A stretch of 64,000 nt of DNA from contig JBBHKE010001013.1 in NCBI GenBank assembly GCA_037447655.1, positions 1 through 64,000 on the forward strand, given 5' to 3'. The position numbers and the translations under genes are program-made. This DNA comes from Zygnema cylindricum (taxonomy: Eukaryota > Streptophyta > Zygnematophyceae > Zygnematales > Zygnemataceae). Numbering within the stretch: position 1 is the first letter of the stretch; the number at the start of each line of letters is the position of its first letter. The notes beneath the pieces are model-generated. The model was not told where the DNA came from. It made no database searches and was given only the letters and a program-made list of their open reading frames with translations. Of the stretch, positions 32,989 to 43,502 are shown one piece after another.

Positions 32989-33498
32989 TCTTTCTGCTAC
33001 TCCATTTTGTTCCGGATTATAGGGAATAGTTTTCTCATGATGAATTTCTTCTTCTTTAAGATATTCTTCAAATTCCCTTGAGGTGTATTCTTTCCCATTA
33101 TCACTTCTTATCTCTTTTATTGAGGTTTCATGTAGTTTTTCACTCCATACTTTATACTCTTTGAAACATCTTAATACCTCTTACTTATGTCTGAGAAATT
33201 ATACCTTCGTGTATCTAGACCAATCATCTGTGATGGTTAACATCCATCTCTTCCCCCCATGTGAAGCATACCTAGCAGGTCCCCAAACATCAGTGTGAAC
33301 TAGATCTAATACTTTCTCTCTCCTAAATGTGGTTGCCTTTGGAAATGGAAGTCTATGAATCTTCCCTTGGGCACATCCACTACAATCATCAAAGGTCTTA
33401 TCATCCTTAAAAGTAATACCCTCCACTATTCCCTTTTCCTTCATTTTCTTTAATCTATCTAGATGCACATGCCCCAACCTTTTATGCCAAAGCATCAT
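32989..33498 (-). CDS. Copia GAG-pre-integrase and integrase core
   Basis: MLWHKRLGHVHLDRLKKM, then CSGCAQGKIHRLPF, form the H-H-C-C zinc region. LVHTDVWGPARYASHGGKRW holds the first catalytic Asp, and on the far side of a stop near 33186 come IRSDNGKEYTSREF (second Asp) and NPEQNGVAE (Glu). The catalytic triad is therefore complete, but one stop divides it. Confidence 0.8.
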
Positions 33499-33499
33499 C

Positions 33500-34450
33500 T
33501 CACTTGCACACTAGTAGAGAACACTCTTTTCATTGCATAAACAATTCTGAACATTCCTTGACTACCCTTCTATGCTATGAAATAAACCTCATTATCAAAG
33601 CTTGCTGTGAAGATTCCTTTCCTAGTTCCTGTTTCAAACTCCTTTTCATCTAGGACAGCTGTTAAGACTAGGTTCTTGGTAAGCTTTGGAATGTAAAGAA
33701 CGTCTGAGAGTGTTACAATTGAGGCCTTTCCATCAACTAGAACCTTCAAGTCAACAGTTTCAACAAGACTTGTGGTTTCTACTCTACCATCTCCGTACTC
33801 TATCTCAACTGTTGGGATCTTTCTCAGTTTAGTGAACCACCGCTTTTCTTTGCACGTCTACATTGAAGCCCCTGAGTCTATGATCCACCCATCCTCGGGT
33901 GGATCCTTCTTACCTCCGAGAGCACACTTTTATCTCCGTGGAATGTCGACATGCTTTTCAGTGTTTTTCGGATTAAGAAGAAGCTCCTCAAGCTCCTCTT
34001 CTGGTTCAGTTTTTCCTTCCACTTCCTCATCATGAACTTGAGTCAAGAAAGCCTTTTTCTTTCCTCCATCCCTTGAGGTTCCTTGACCATCTTTCAGTCA
34101 AAGATCTGCAAGTTTGACACAATCTGCCAAATAGTGTACCAGTTTCTTGCAGAAGTGACATAATCCTCCTCGAGAAGTTCCTCTCCCCTGTCTATCAAAT
34201 CTGCCACCTCCTTGTCCTCTTCCACCAAAGTTTCGATAGGGATCTTTCCCTCACTCCTCATCACGCTTCCGCCAATCAGCTCCTACAGACAATGCTTGAA
34301 CACTTGGACTCCCTCTCCTAAGCTCTATGGTGCTTTCTTTCAATAAAATCATTCCCACTGTGTCATCCTAATTCCAATTGCTATCTCCCATGTCCAACAA
34401 TCGGTTAATGATATTCTCATACTCTTCAGGTAGTTTCATAATTAATATGA
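33500..34450 (-). pseudogene. Copia protease and nucleocapsid region
   Basis: A zinc knuckle CHFCKKLVHYLADC (C-x2-C-x4-H-x4-C) occurs at about 34127-34168 and a retropepsin site WIIDSGAS with its Asp at about 33870-33890. In between is an acidic linker (EELEELLLNP). Several stops break the frame. The order nucleocapsid then protease is standard. Confidence 0.7.
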
Positions 34451-35110
34451 TCACTCTTTGTCTCTCAACCATGAGTTACCTGCACTCTCTAACTCTCCAA
34501 ATAATGCTCCTAAATCATTGCAATAATTATTCATACTTCCTCCTTTATAAGTATAAGCTGCAATCTTATTTTCGGCCAACTGTTGTTGCTGCAATGATCC
34601 ACTCTTATATTTGTTAACTAGTGATATCCAAATCTGAGATAAAGATTTGACATGCATAAGGGGAATGGCAATGCTCTTTGCTACACTTTTAAGAATTAAG
34701 AGCTTAGCAACCTTGTCTTTGTAGTTCCACTTTTCATACTCTGATCCTTCGGTCTGAACCCTTGTCGCCGTTTTTGGTGGTGCTGCTGCCGATATCGCCT
34801 TCGGCAATGGTGTCACTTGAGTTGCAACTCCTTCCTTTTCTCCTTCCATGACAATCTCCTCTCCTTCCTCATCTTCGCCCTCGGTGATGGTGGCAGCTGT
34901 TCTACCAACTGTAGAGGCGGAGGTGCCAGAAAAACGTGTCCCTCCAAACCCAGGTGGAGGTGGGCATCGAATTTGTCCAGACACTATCCCCCATAGATGC
35001 TTCTCAAATAGTTCTCCCTCCATCATCATTTCCCAATAAAGAAAGTCTGATCTATCAAATATGGGCACCCTAGAGGGTGGGCCCAAAACCTGAAATTTTG
35101 TGGTCTCCAT
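34451..35110 (-). CDS. Copia gag (capsid), start codon within the 5' LTR
   Basis: The 219-residue frame reads METTKFQVLGPPSRVPIFDR, then DFLYWEMMMEGELFEKHLWG, typical of plant copia gag N-termini, followed by Val/Ala/Thr/Glu-rich sequence and a second UBN2-like part (EKWNYKDKVAKLLILKSV, LWISLVNKYKSG region). The ATG lies in the last 12 bases of the 5' LTR, and codons 7-13 (QVLGPPS) are the primer-binding site. The homologous remnant at 21400 has the same arrangement (VMGTPS), which supports this start. A frame break precedes the nucleocapsid region. Confidence 0.8.
   Translation of the reverse strand: METTKFQVLGPPSRVPIFDRSDFLYWEMMMEGELFEKHLWGIVSGQIRCPPPPGFGGTRFSGTSASTVGRTAATITEGEDEEGEEIVMEGEKEGVATQVTPLPKAISAAAPPKTATRVQTEGSEYEKWNYKDKVAKLLILKSVAKSIAIPLMHVKSLSQIWISLVNKYKSGSLQQQQLAENKIAAYTYKGGSMNNYCNDLGALFGELESAGNSWLRDKE
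35076..35090 (-). other. Primer-binding site of the complete copia element
   Basis: Minus strand GGTTTTGGGCCCACC, eight bases downstream of the 5' LTR end, matches 14 of 15 bases of the complement of the plant initiator tRNA-Met anticodon arm (recalled: GGTGGGCCCATAACC). The tRNA 3'-end complement TGGTATCAGAGC is absent. Confidence 0.65.
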
Positions 35111-36227
35111 TGACCCACGGAATGAGCAGCCTATGTAAAGCCTCTAGGATAATATTTTCCCCTTCTACTTTCCCGCTGAATAAGCGACGCCCAGGCACAC
35201 AAATACTTTGACCACTCTCACCCCTGTGAGGACAAGACTCCCTTGAGTCAAACGCAAAAAGAATCACTGAATTTGCTCCCCTGAGCAATTAAGTTATGGC
35301 TGGTCAAAGATGACCTTTATAGTTACAAGCTCTCTTAGAGAGAGGTACCTAAATTTCACTAAGTCTTGGTCTGCCTACTTACGACTGCCTACTGCTAAAC
35401 CCTAGTCCTATAGAAACACTATATAGTACAAGATGGTACATATTGTACGACCATTCTACGACATGGCTTTCAAAGTGACGTTTGTCAAAACAGGAGTTAT
35501 GGTTCCTCCTCCCATCTTCTCCGGTATCCAATAGTATGGTGCCACGTGGCGTCGCGTGAAAGTATCCTCAAAGGCCTTCGAAAGTTTATTACGGATGGCG
35601 GCTTCAATTGTGGTCGTCCGATCATTTCTATTTATGTGGCTTCCATGCATGAATTAATTGTTGCGTGTTTTATAGTACAAGAAGGTACAATGGGCGATGT
35701 ACTTATTGTACGACCATTGTACGACAAGGTCAACAAGCTTATATTTGTCAAATCGAAAGCCATGGTTCCTCCTCCCATCTTCTCCGGTATCAAATAATGT
35801 GGCGCCACGTGGCACCGCGTGACGCTATCTCCGTACGCCGCCAAAAGCTCACTTCGCGTTGCGGCTATAATGTTGGCCGTCCGATCAAAATATATTTTAC
35901 ACGGTTCAGATTCGCGTACATGCAGGAATTTCTCCTTTTGGTTAGTCTGCTGTTAATTAGTTGTTGCGTTAATGTATATATATTTATGAAACCCGTCACG
36001 TGTATCGTTTCGTAACGCCTTAATGGTTAAGGCGTTAGACTATAGAGATTCTAGAGGTCGCAGGTTCAAACCTAGACTTAGGCATCATTTTAGCAAAATA
36101 CCCTTTACTTCAAAAACCGCCACTTTCTTAATATGGCGGCAGCCATGGCGTGCCTTTGATCCTCACTCTCTTTCTTTAAAGCAAAAATAAAATAGGGAAG
36201 TGAACCATTAATTACCTCTTTTCAACA
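35099..36227 (-). mobile_element. 5' LTR of complete copia element, with internal duplication
   Basis: Plus strand TGTGGTCTCC to TTTCAACA, 1129 bp. It aligns with 29785-30665 except for an extra 249-bp unit: TATAGTACAAGA...GGTACA starts both at 35422 and at 35671, and the two units have diverged. The 3' LTR has only the second type. Right flank is GATTC. Confidence 0.85.
36012..36085 (+). other. tRNA-like block inside the copia 5' LTR
   Basis: This is the homologue of the block at 30450, with TGGTTAAGGCG and GGTTCAAACC plus a perfect GCCTTAA-TGG-TTAAGGC hairpin. The T-stem is weak, so it is a tRNA relic. It is antisense to the element. Confidence 0.4.
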
Positions 36228-36840
36228 GATTCTGATATATTTAGCTCCTCCAACATGATCAAAAATGTCCTCAGCGAACAACATTGGATGTCGGTCTTGG
36301 ATTGTACATGCATTCAGTTCTCTATAGTCCCCACGCATACGACAATCTGTAAAATTCCCCTCCCCGTCTTTTTTGCGATGATGGTGGGCGTCGCAAAGGT
36401 GGAATTGGACCTTTAAATCAAACCTGCCTCTTCTAGCTCCGCGCATCGTTTGTCTACAGATTCCCATTCAGTTTCGGATAGACGATGCTTGGGTTTATAT
36501 ATAAGTTTGTCATCTTCCAGGTCAATACATATTTTGTAAGTGGTGTGTCGATCTAAGTTTTTCATTGAGAAAGCAAATGTGTCTAAGTTTCGGTTTATGA
36601 CTTCATCTAACAGTTGGTGTTCAGTTTTTGTTAGTCCAGTTCCAAATTTCCATGTCGGTTTTTCAAGCGTGTTAATGGTCATGGTATCCATTGCTTTTTC
36701 AAATGCTAGTTGTTCATCTACTATCAAGGAGTGACCCAACTCATACTCGACAAGAAGCTGATGCAAACAATTTACTGCGTGATGCCAGCTTCTAGACGGA
36801 AATGCAGCTGTCCAGTGTTGTGATACCCGTACCAATACCT
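36228..36840 (-). pseudogene. Gypsy element A RT N-terminal half
   Basis: Minus strand: DLEDDKLIYKPKHRLSETEW, CAELEEAGLI, then MRGDYRELNACTIQDRHPML and EDIFDHVGGAKYI, the fingers and palm start of a gypsy RT. It stops at the copia insertion. At least one frameshift lies between 36413 and 36467. Confidence 0.8.
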
Positions 36841-38539
36841 AAGATCTAGCGGCCGTGTATGCTGGGTGAGACCAGCTCATATGACTAGGTTCCAAAAAAT
36901 CATAAATAGTGTGATCTGTGTCAGACTTAGCGGGAAAAGGGAAAAGATCGAGCTGAAAAGTTATACCCCCAAGAGAAGGTGAGGATTTGGATGATGTTTG
37001 TTTAAATGGTGTATGCGCCACCCCAGCTGATTGAGAAGGATTATCCTATGCGTAACAGCCAGCTGCAAACCCCAAGCACAAGACGAACGACAATGATTGA
37101 GGGTCCATGACTCGACCAAGTAAGGTGCAGCGTTGCCGCTCGGTGAGTCCCGGAGCGGCAGTAGTGCCTGGAATGAAATGTAAAAGATGTTCTCGTTCTG
37201 CAATAGTAGGTTCTTCTAAGCTGCCTGTATGAGTATTCTGAAGCATGTCTGGTCCATTATGTGAGTATGCGTGAGAGTGTGGATATGCCACTAGTGTAGG
37301 CAATGCACGTAGTGGCTGGCCTGGGATGTTAAGACCAAATGCAGGAGGATAGTCTGTCTGTATACAAGTCTGGACCTTATGAAATGGAAGAAGTGCACCC
37401 TGAATGGAAAGGTTAGGTGGTCGGACAGCAAGGTTAGCTTCTCCGAGTCGACCCATGTCCACCCGGTTAGTCCACTTGGAATGAACCCTGTGGGCCAGCG
37501 AACCGTGGCGTGCGGCATCGATGATTAACGTTGGTCTAATCAATGATTCGATGCGTTTCTAATCTGCGAGAACCGTGGGTCGAGGATCGTTATAAGCTGC
37601 GATATTTTCTAGGATGTATCCAAAAAGACAATCCAGTTTTTGGAAGAAGTGGATCAAACGAACCACCTCGAAGAACAACTTAGTACGCGGATTTGCGAGA
37701 CATAAACCTTTCCCGGCCCTAGACATACCCTGACATTCTCATCCAGCAAAGAGGAGATCAATTTGTTCCAATTCCATTAAATGATGATTTCCTATTAGCC
37801 AGATCAATTTGTTCCAATTCCATTAAATGATGATTTCCTATTAGCCAGATATCCTGTGGGAAAGCCGAATGCATTTCGTGAAAGGCAGACTTGGGTAAGA
37901 GATGAGGATATTGTTCGTTCAAGACTTGAGAGTGGTGCAACTGAGTGCGTCAGGCCAAAGAGTCAATATCTACGAAATAGTAATGCTTTATCAGAAGACA
38001 GTTCCGAAGGCAAGAGAGAAGTGAGATCCCTATTCTTACAAAAAGGTCCAAGAAAACGAGACCCTTTTGGTGAGGTTGTAAATTGACCTGTGTCCATTTA
38101 ATGGGCAAGAACCCGGAAGGATCTATTGTAATGCAAGGTGGATCTGGAATACTAGATAAAAAGATTGGTGTAGTAAGTTTATATAGTCGGTCAAAATCTG
38201 AAGAGTCAATGGTAAATCCGGGTGTACAAAATAATTGTGGTAAAATCGGAGAATCTGGTGAGATTTTATCCGCCGTTAGAGATTAAAGGATGTCTGCACC
38301 TATGCCAACTGCGACATAGGCACGCAAGATCAGCACCGAATGGGCCGTAGTAGCCATGGGTTGCCCGGCGGAGATAAGGGGTAAGCAGATTTTTCGTTCC
38401 GGAAAGTTGTTCGGTCTGTAAGAAAACGTTTGATCGTGCATATCAACCCCCTCCCCCCTTACGGGAAAATCCACGTCTTGGCGGCTAATCATAAATTGGT
38501 GACCAAGGAGTGGGCATATATTTCTGCAAAATCTATCTC
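36841..38539 (-). pseudogene. Unassigned gypsy polyprotein segment
   Basis: Open but broken minus-strand frames (37046-37543, 166 residues; 38283-38543, 87 residues) link protease and RT. No domain is recognised. A 43-bp tandem duplication (GATCAATTTGTTCCAATTCC...) lies at 37760-37848. The segment at 37900-38090 has similarity to 45560-45740, so it belongs to this gypsy family. Confidence 0.45.
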
Positions 38540-38758
38540 TCACAGATTCTGAAATTGGAAACAGACTGGTTCTATTGTAATCCCGAGGACTTGTTCTGTG
38601 GTGCCTACGGAGGTCAAAAGACGTGCGGTAGTGGGTTGTAGCTTATCTACTCTAAGACCTATTTTGATTGCAAATTCTGAATCGAAGATAATTGGCTTTG
38701 CGCATGTATCCATGAGAGGAAGTGACAGAGAAAACCCGTTAATGTTGAACACGCCCAA
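38540..38758 (-). pseudogene. Gypsy element A protease
   Basis: The frame FSLSLPLMDTCAKPIIFDSE has the retropepsin layout with the usual D-T/S-G-A changed to D-T-C-A. It then reads GLRVDKLQPTTARLLTSVG and TIEPVCFQF, typical of the family's second half. The loss of the active-site Gly suggests inactivity. Confidence 0.65.
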
Positions 38759-39243
38759 TTTGTTATCTAAAAAACTGATGTGAGGAGTGAGGCTAGAACG
38801 CTCTTCAAGAGTAATGGCTTGAAGGGAGAGAGCACGACGATGGTTTTGTAATACCTATAATGCAACAACTGAAGGATTAAGATCTACATGTTTTTCGTTG
38901 CTATCATACTCGGGGAGCATGATGGACAGGATTGACAAACGTTCTTTGACTTTATAGGTGTCTTGTATGCTCCTCTCTAGGATTGTCAATACTTCAGCGG
39001 TGATGCTAGAGGCTGTTTCTGGAATAGGTGAGGGAGGTTCTTTACCAAATGATAGTGGGATACGTGTGTTAATAGATTTGGACTCGGGGTTATGATCGCG
39101 AGTCCCTTTAAACTGAGCTGTCGGGTATTGAACAGTGGACTCCTAAAGAGATCGCCCAGCGAAAGAGGGAATATGGACCACAATTCGAGCGATTCCAATT
39201 AATTGCAGTTTGACCTGCGCCATAAGCTCGGCAAACTGCTCCT

Positions 39244-39545
39244 TCATCATGGCCGCCACCGTAGCCTACATCTCGGCTTTCTCTCGGTCCCTCCTATTGA
39301 TTTTTGGAGAGTTGTCTTTCTCGACCCCCTTGGGTGGAGTGACCAATTTTGCCGAGCGAGCAGGTATACCGCCGTAGTTGATTTGATTTTGATAACTGGA
39401 ATCAGGATTCTTAATGTGATATCGATGTACATAATGACCCGTTTGATTACAATGGGTACACGTGGCAGTCTTATCCGGACAGCCGGGTGCGTCGTGACCG
39501 GTGTTACCACATCGAAAGCATATACGAGCACCGGGGTTTGTTGGT
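39244..39545 (-). pseudogene. Gypsy element A nucleocapsid zinc knuckles
   Basis: Minus strand CFRCGNTGHDAPGC is a perfect C-x2-C-x4-H-x4-C knuckle, followed by CTHCNQTGHYVHRYH, a second knuckle whose last Cys is replaced by Tyr or His. The frame continues through a basic linker and ends near 39240. Confidence 0.7.
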
Positions 39546-39663
39546 AATGTTCCTATGGTTGGAGCCCTTGGGGGTCTCGGGTTCGGCCATGGGTTGCGTG
39601 GATTAGGATAAGGATTCGGGTGTGTATTAGGAGAAGTTTTGGGTTGCTCATGAGCGTCCCATA

Positions 39664-39757
39664 TGTAGAAACTAATGGTTTTTATTAGTATTTTCTAGGT
39701 CTGAAAAGAAATATAGAAGCCGAGGCAGTCTTTCTCTAACTTCTCTCTCCAACTCTC
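39664..39757 (+). mobile_element. Copia LTR start, cut by an assembly gap
   Basis: TGTAGAAACTAATGG... to CCAACTCTC is the reverse complement of the right end of the LTRs at 21433 and 26356. It is therefore the first 94 bases of an LTR in plus orientation, interrupted by the run of N. Confidence 0.75.
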
Positions 39758-39767
39758 NNNNNNNNNN
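39758..39767. other. Assembly gap (10 N)
   Basis: Ten N sit in the middle of an LTR. True length of missing sequence is unknown and could include a whole element. Confidence 0.99.
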
Positions 39768-41714
39768 TTTTTTTACTATCTCATTTCCTACCAGTAAAAG
39801 TTATTTTATCAAAACATCATTTAGGACAGTATTCTGTAAACAAGAAACAAGGACAAGGTCTAAGGTAACCCTTAGAGTTTTCTTGAAATACTTGGTTATA
39901 GGCGGAGTGTTTGAAGTTTTTATATACGTCGCCACAACAATATAGTTCCCGTCATTGTTTACTTAATTAGGAAAATCAACTGGTAGTTACCCTTCTATAA
40001 CGGAACATTATTAGAATTCCCTCTCCTCTCCCTCACCTCCTTTCCGCCCACACTCCCTCTCTCCCTCATCTGTCTCTCTCTTAGACTTTCCTTCACAAAG
40101 ATCTAGGAAGCTTCCCACTCCTTTCAGATTCTCTCTCTGTCTACTCCCTCTCTCCCTCACACCCGCCTTTCCTCCACTCCCTCTCCTCTCCCTTAAGATT
40201 ATTACAAGGCAATATCTTCCCATTGATGGTCAACTAAAAGGATTAATTCATTTGTTACTGCCCTTGATATAACAACACCGCTGCATATATTTTTGAAGTT
40301 TGTGAGGCGGATATTGGTTCATAAAGTTCTTTTGAGATTCCCAATGGAATCTGGAACAGGAACAAAGAACAAATGTCTTATGACAGGATTTACTACAAAA
40401 CTATTTTATTGAAAATGACCATCCTTTACTCTATCATTTTTTTCTGTTTGTTTCTTGTTTTCTCTAGTTATGAAGATATGTCCTTAGTAAGATATGATTT
40501 TACTTTAAGGTGAAGATAACATATATTTTCGGGATGCGCCAGTTGTCTCATTTTTGGGATGTCCCAGTTGTATCACTCCTCCCCCTTGTTTTTCTTATTG
40601 TCGACACCAAGAGGACAACCCTTGAGTAGGGAATGTCAAAACATGTGACCACACTTGCGTGGTCAAATCCCTATCTATGTGCTAATTGTATCAAACAACT
40701 ATACACGAAGGTCGGAAATGTAACTCTTAGGTGGTTATGGTGCGTTAAGCCGTATAGTATAAAGTTGGCCAGGTTTACCTAAAGTCGGTGGATCCTCGCG
40801 CAAATGTGTGCCCTACGTCATTATTGGCAGCTTAATCTACAGTCTTTATTCTTGCAATGTTTGAGCTATGAGCTTCGGCGATGGCGATATTCTTAAGGCG
40901 ACCGCTTATATGTTTAAGGAGGGGTGGTGGTGTGAAGGTCGTCAACGCGACCTTGCATTCCAATCTTTGTCTGCCTCTCGTTGGTGGAAGGAGGATCTCC
41001 GTCATTTTCACGTGGTGTGTCCCATCCTCCTATCATATAAAGACCAACAATTCCAAGTCAAGCCGCCAATGTGCAAGGTTTTCTCGACGTCGTCATCAAG
41101 TCCTAACGCCTATGCGAAATCCTTGTTAGATTACATATTCCCCTAGTGTACTTACTTGCGAGGTTGGATTAAGGTGACCATGTGTCATCAAAGCGATATT
41201 GCCCTATGTCGTGTCGTACGATTTCACGAACCTTAGGAGGTTTCCATTAGCGAATCGATCTTCAATGTTGCTTTTAGGTCGTTGTCGATTCTTGGCGCAT
41301 ACGTGGAATTCTTCTTGGATTTCGTATAGTGAAGCGAACATCCTTAAGTCGCCTCGGGTAGTTGGATCACCCGATCTACACATTTTTCCCTCTCGCTATA
41401 AGGAGCCGTAGTCCACGCTAACCCTTTCCTAAGCGCCATTGTCATATGAAGTGCTAGTGTAGAGCTAACTTTGGATTCCACGTTATTCTCCGTCTAAACT
41501 TTGCTTGGGCTTTAGAGAAGAGGTTCTTTTTAGATATAGCTGAGGGGTTCAGTACTATACGCAATATTGTCGATATGTAGTAGCTCAAGTGTCCCTTTCT
41601 CCTAAAGTGGTTGTTCACATAGGTTGTACTGTGGTTTCGTATTGTGTACCCATTTCCACTGTGCTCCATATCGCGCGAGGCTTTCTTGGTATCACTTACC
41701 TTGTCCAACACTGT
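39768..41714. other. No gene recognised
   Basis: CT-rich sequence lies at 40020-40200. A 92-codon frame at 40868-41146 shows no recognisable motif. The rest is unassigned. Confidence 0.35.
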
Positions 41715-43257
41715 CTTCTTTTTAGTGCCATTTTTCTTCTTATTTTTTCTTCTTCTATCTTCTTCTCCTCTTCTTCTCCTCTTCTTATTCTTCTTTTTAT
41801 TCTTGTTTTTTTTCGTCTACTTCTCTTTCTTCTTATGCTTCTCTTTCTTCTTGTGCTTCTTCTTTCTCTTTCTTACTTCTTCTTTTTTCTTCTTCCTTCT
41901 TTATTCTTCTTCTTCCTTTTTCTTCTTTCTTGTTCTTTCTTCTTCCTACTTCTTCGTCTTCTTCCTACTTCTTCGTCTTCTTCTTGTTTCTCCGTCTTCT
42001 TCCTACTTCTCTGTCGTCTTCTTCTTGCTTCTTCTTCCTCGTCTTCTTCTTACTTCTTCTACCTGATTTTCTTCTCCCTACTTTATCTTTTATTCCTCCC
42101 TCTTTCCTCCTCTTTTCCTCCCTTCTTGCTCCTCCTATTCTCCTCCCTCTTTCTCTTCCTCCTCTTCTCCCTCCCTCTCTTCTTCCTCCTCTTCTCTCTC
42201 CCTCTCTTTTCTTCTTCCTCCACTTCTCCCTCCCCTTCTTCTCTTCTTCCTCCTCTTCTCTTTCCCCTTCTTCCCTTCTTCCTCCTCCTCTTCTCTTCTT
42301 TTCTCTCCTCTTCTTCTTTTTTTTCTTCCTCTTTTGCTTCTTCCTCTGCTTCTTCCTCCTCCTTTTTCCTCCTCTTCCCTCTTCTTCTTCCTCTCCCCTT
42401 CCTTTTTCTTCTCTTTCCTATTCCTCTTTCTCCTCTTCTTTTTCTTTGTCCTCCTATTATGCTTCTTCCTTGTTTGTTTTTCTTCCCTCTTCTGCTTCCT
42501 CCTTTTCCCTCTTCTTCTTTCTCTTCTTCTTCTTCTTTCTCCTCATCTTTTTATTATTTTTCCCTTCCATCTTTTTCTTCCTCTTTTCTCTTCTTATTTT
42601 TCCTTGTTCCTTCTCCTTCTTCTTCTTTTTCCTTCCTTCCTCTTCTCTTCTCCCTCTTCTTCTTCTTCCTTCCTTCCTTTTGTTCTTCTTCTTCTTTCTT
42701 TGTTCTTGTTCTTCTTCTTCCTTCTTTACTCTCCTTCTTCTTCCTTCTTCTCTCTTCTTCCTCTTCCTTCTCCTTCTCCCTCTTCCTTCTCTTTCTCCCT
42801 CTTCCTTCTCCTTCTTCCTTTTGCTTCTTCCTCTTTCCTTCTTCCTTCTCCTTCTCCCTTCTTCCTTCTCCTTCTTCCTTCTTCCGTCTTCCTTCTTTTT
42901 TCTTCCTCTTCCTTCTTCCTCTCCCTTCTTTCTTCTTCCTCTTCTGTCTTCCTTCTTCCTCTTCCGTATTCCTTCTTCCTTCTTCCTCTTCCGTCTTTCT
43001 TCTTCCTCTTATGTCTTCCTTTTTACTTCTTGCTGCTTCTTCTTCTTCTTACTTCTTGCTGCTGCTACTCCTGCTACTTTTTCTTCTTCTTCTTTCTTTT
43101 TTTTCTTTCTTTTTTTCTTCTTCTTTCTTAATCTTTCTTCTTTTTCTTCTTATTCTTCTTCTTCCTTCTTCTTCCTTCTTCTTCTTTCGTCTTCTTCTTC
43201 TTCTTGTTTCTTCCTTTTCTTCTTTTTTTTTTTTTTTCTTCTTCTTCTTCTTATTCT
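41715..43257. repeat. TTC/TCC pyrimidine tract 1
   Basis: About 1.5 kb of almost pure pyrimidine on the plus strand, TTC and TTCC based, with no stop codons in several frames; the long Ser/Phe/Leu translations are artefacts. It ends directly at gypsy LTR sequence TGTCGTGCATGG. Confidence 0.95.
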
Positions 43258-43499
43258 TTGTCGTGCATGGAAAGGCTACTGTGAATGACATGCATTAAAC
43301 CTAGCTTGAGTCGACGATAATCACCAGAATGTACTCAATCAACATATATGTACACTATTTGCGACAACGACCAGCATGCAAAACAAATATACTGCAAGAA
43401 TCAATAAATGAATCTTACGGAAGAACAAATATGCCAAACACATGAACTGCAAAAAAAAACAAAAGATAAGCAAGGTTGGATAAGTTAGGTTGGAGCCAT
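43258..43499 (-). mobile_element. Gypsy LTR U3 fragment B
   Basis: TGTCGTGCATGGAAAGG to GGTTGGAGCCA aligns with the first about 240 bases (element sense) of the LTR at 43503-44675 but is more diverged. The left side joins tract 1; the right side abuts the next LTR with a 3-bp spacer. Confidence 0.65.
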
Positions 43500-43502
43500 A
43501 TT

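Larger units (their letters stand above)
26175..39663 (-). mobile_element. Ty3/gypsy element A (PHD-containing), nested host of two copia insertions
   Basis: In minus-strand order the element shows a gag zinc knuckle (about 39430-39540), protease (38540-38758), an unassigned polyprotein segment (36840-38530), RT N-terminal half (36228-36840), [complete copia element 29785-36227], RT second half (29370-29784), RNase H (28556-29364), integrase zinc finger and core (28060-28664), integrase C-terminus, and a PHD finger that is itself split by a solo copia LTR (26356-27416). All frames are broken. Its 3' LTR survives only as a U3 piece, and a 5' LTR was not found before the copia LTR fragment at 39664. 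Domain order RT-RNase H-IN identifies Ty3/gypsy. Confidence 0.8.

Noticed and set aside
41589-43298. Open frames of 265-569 codons in tract 1
   Set aside because: The same low-complexity artefact in a pyrimidine tract.
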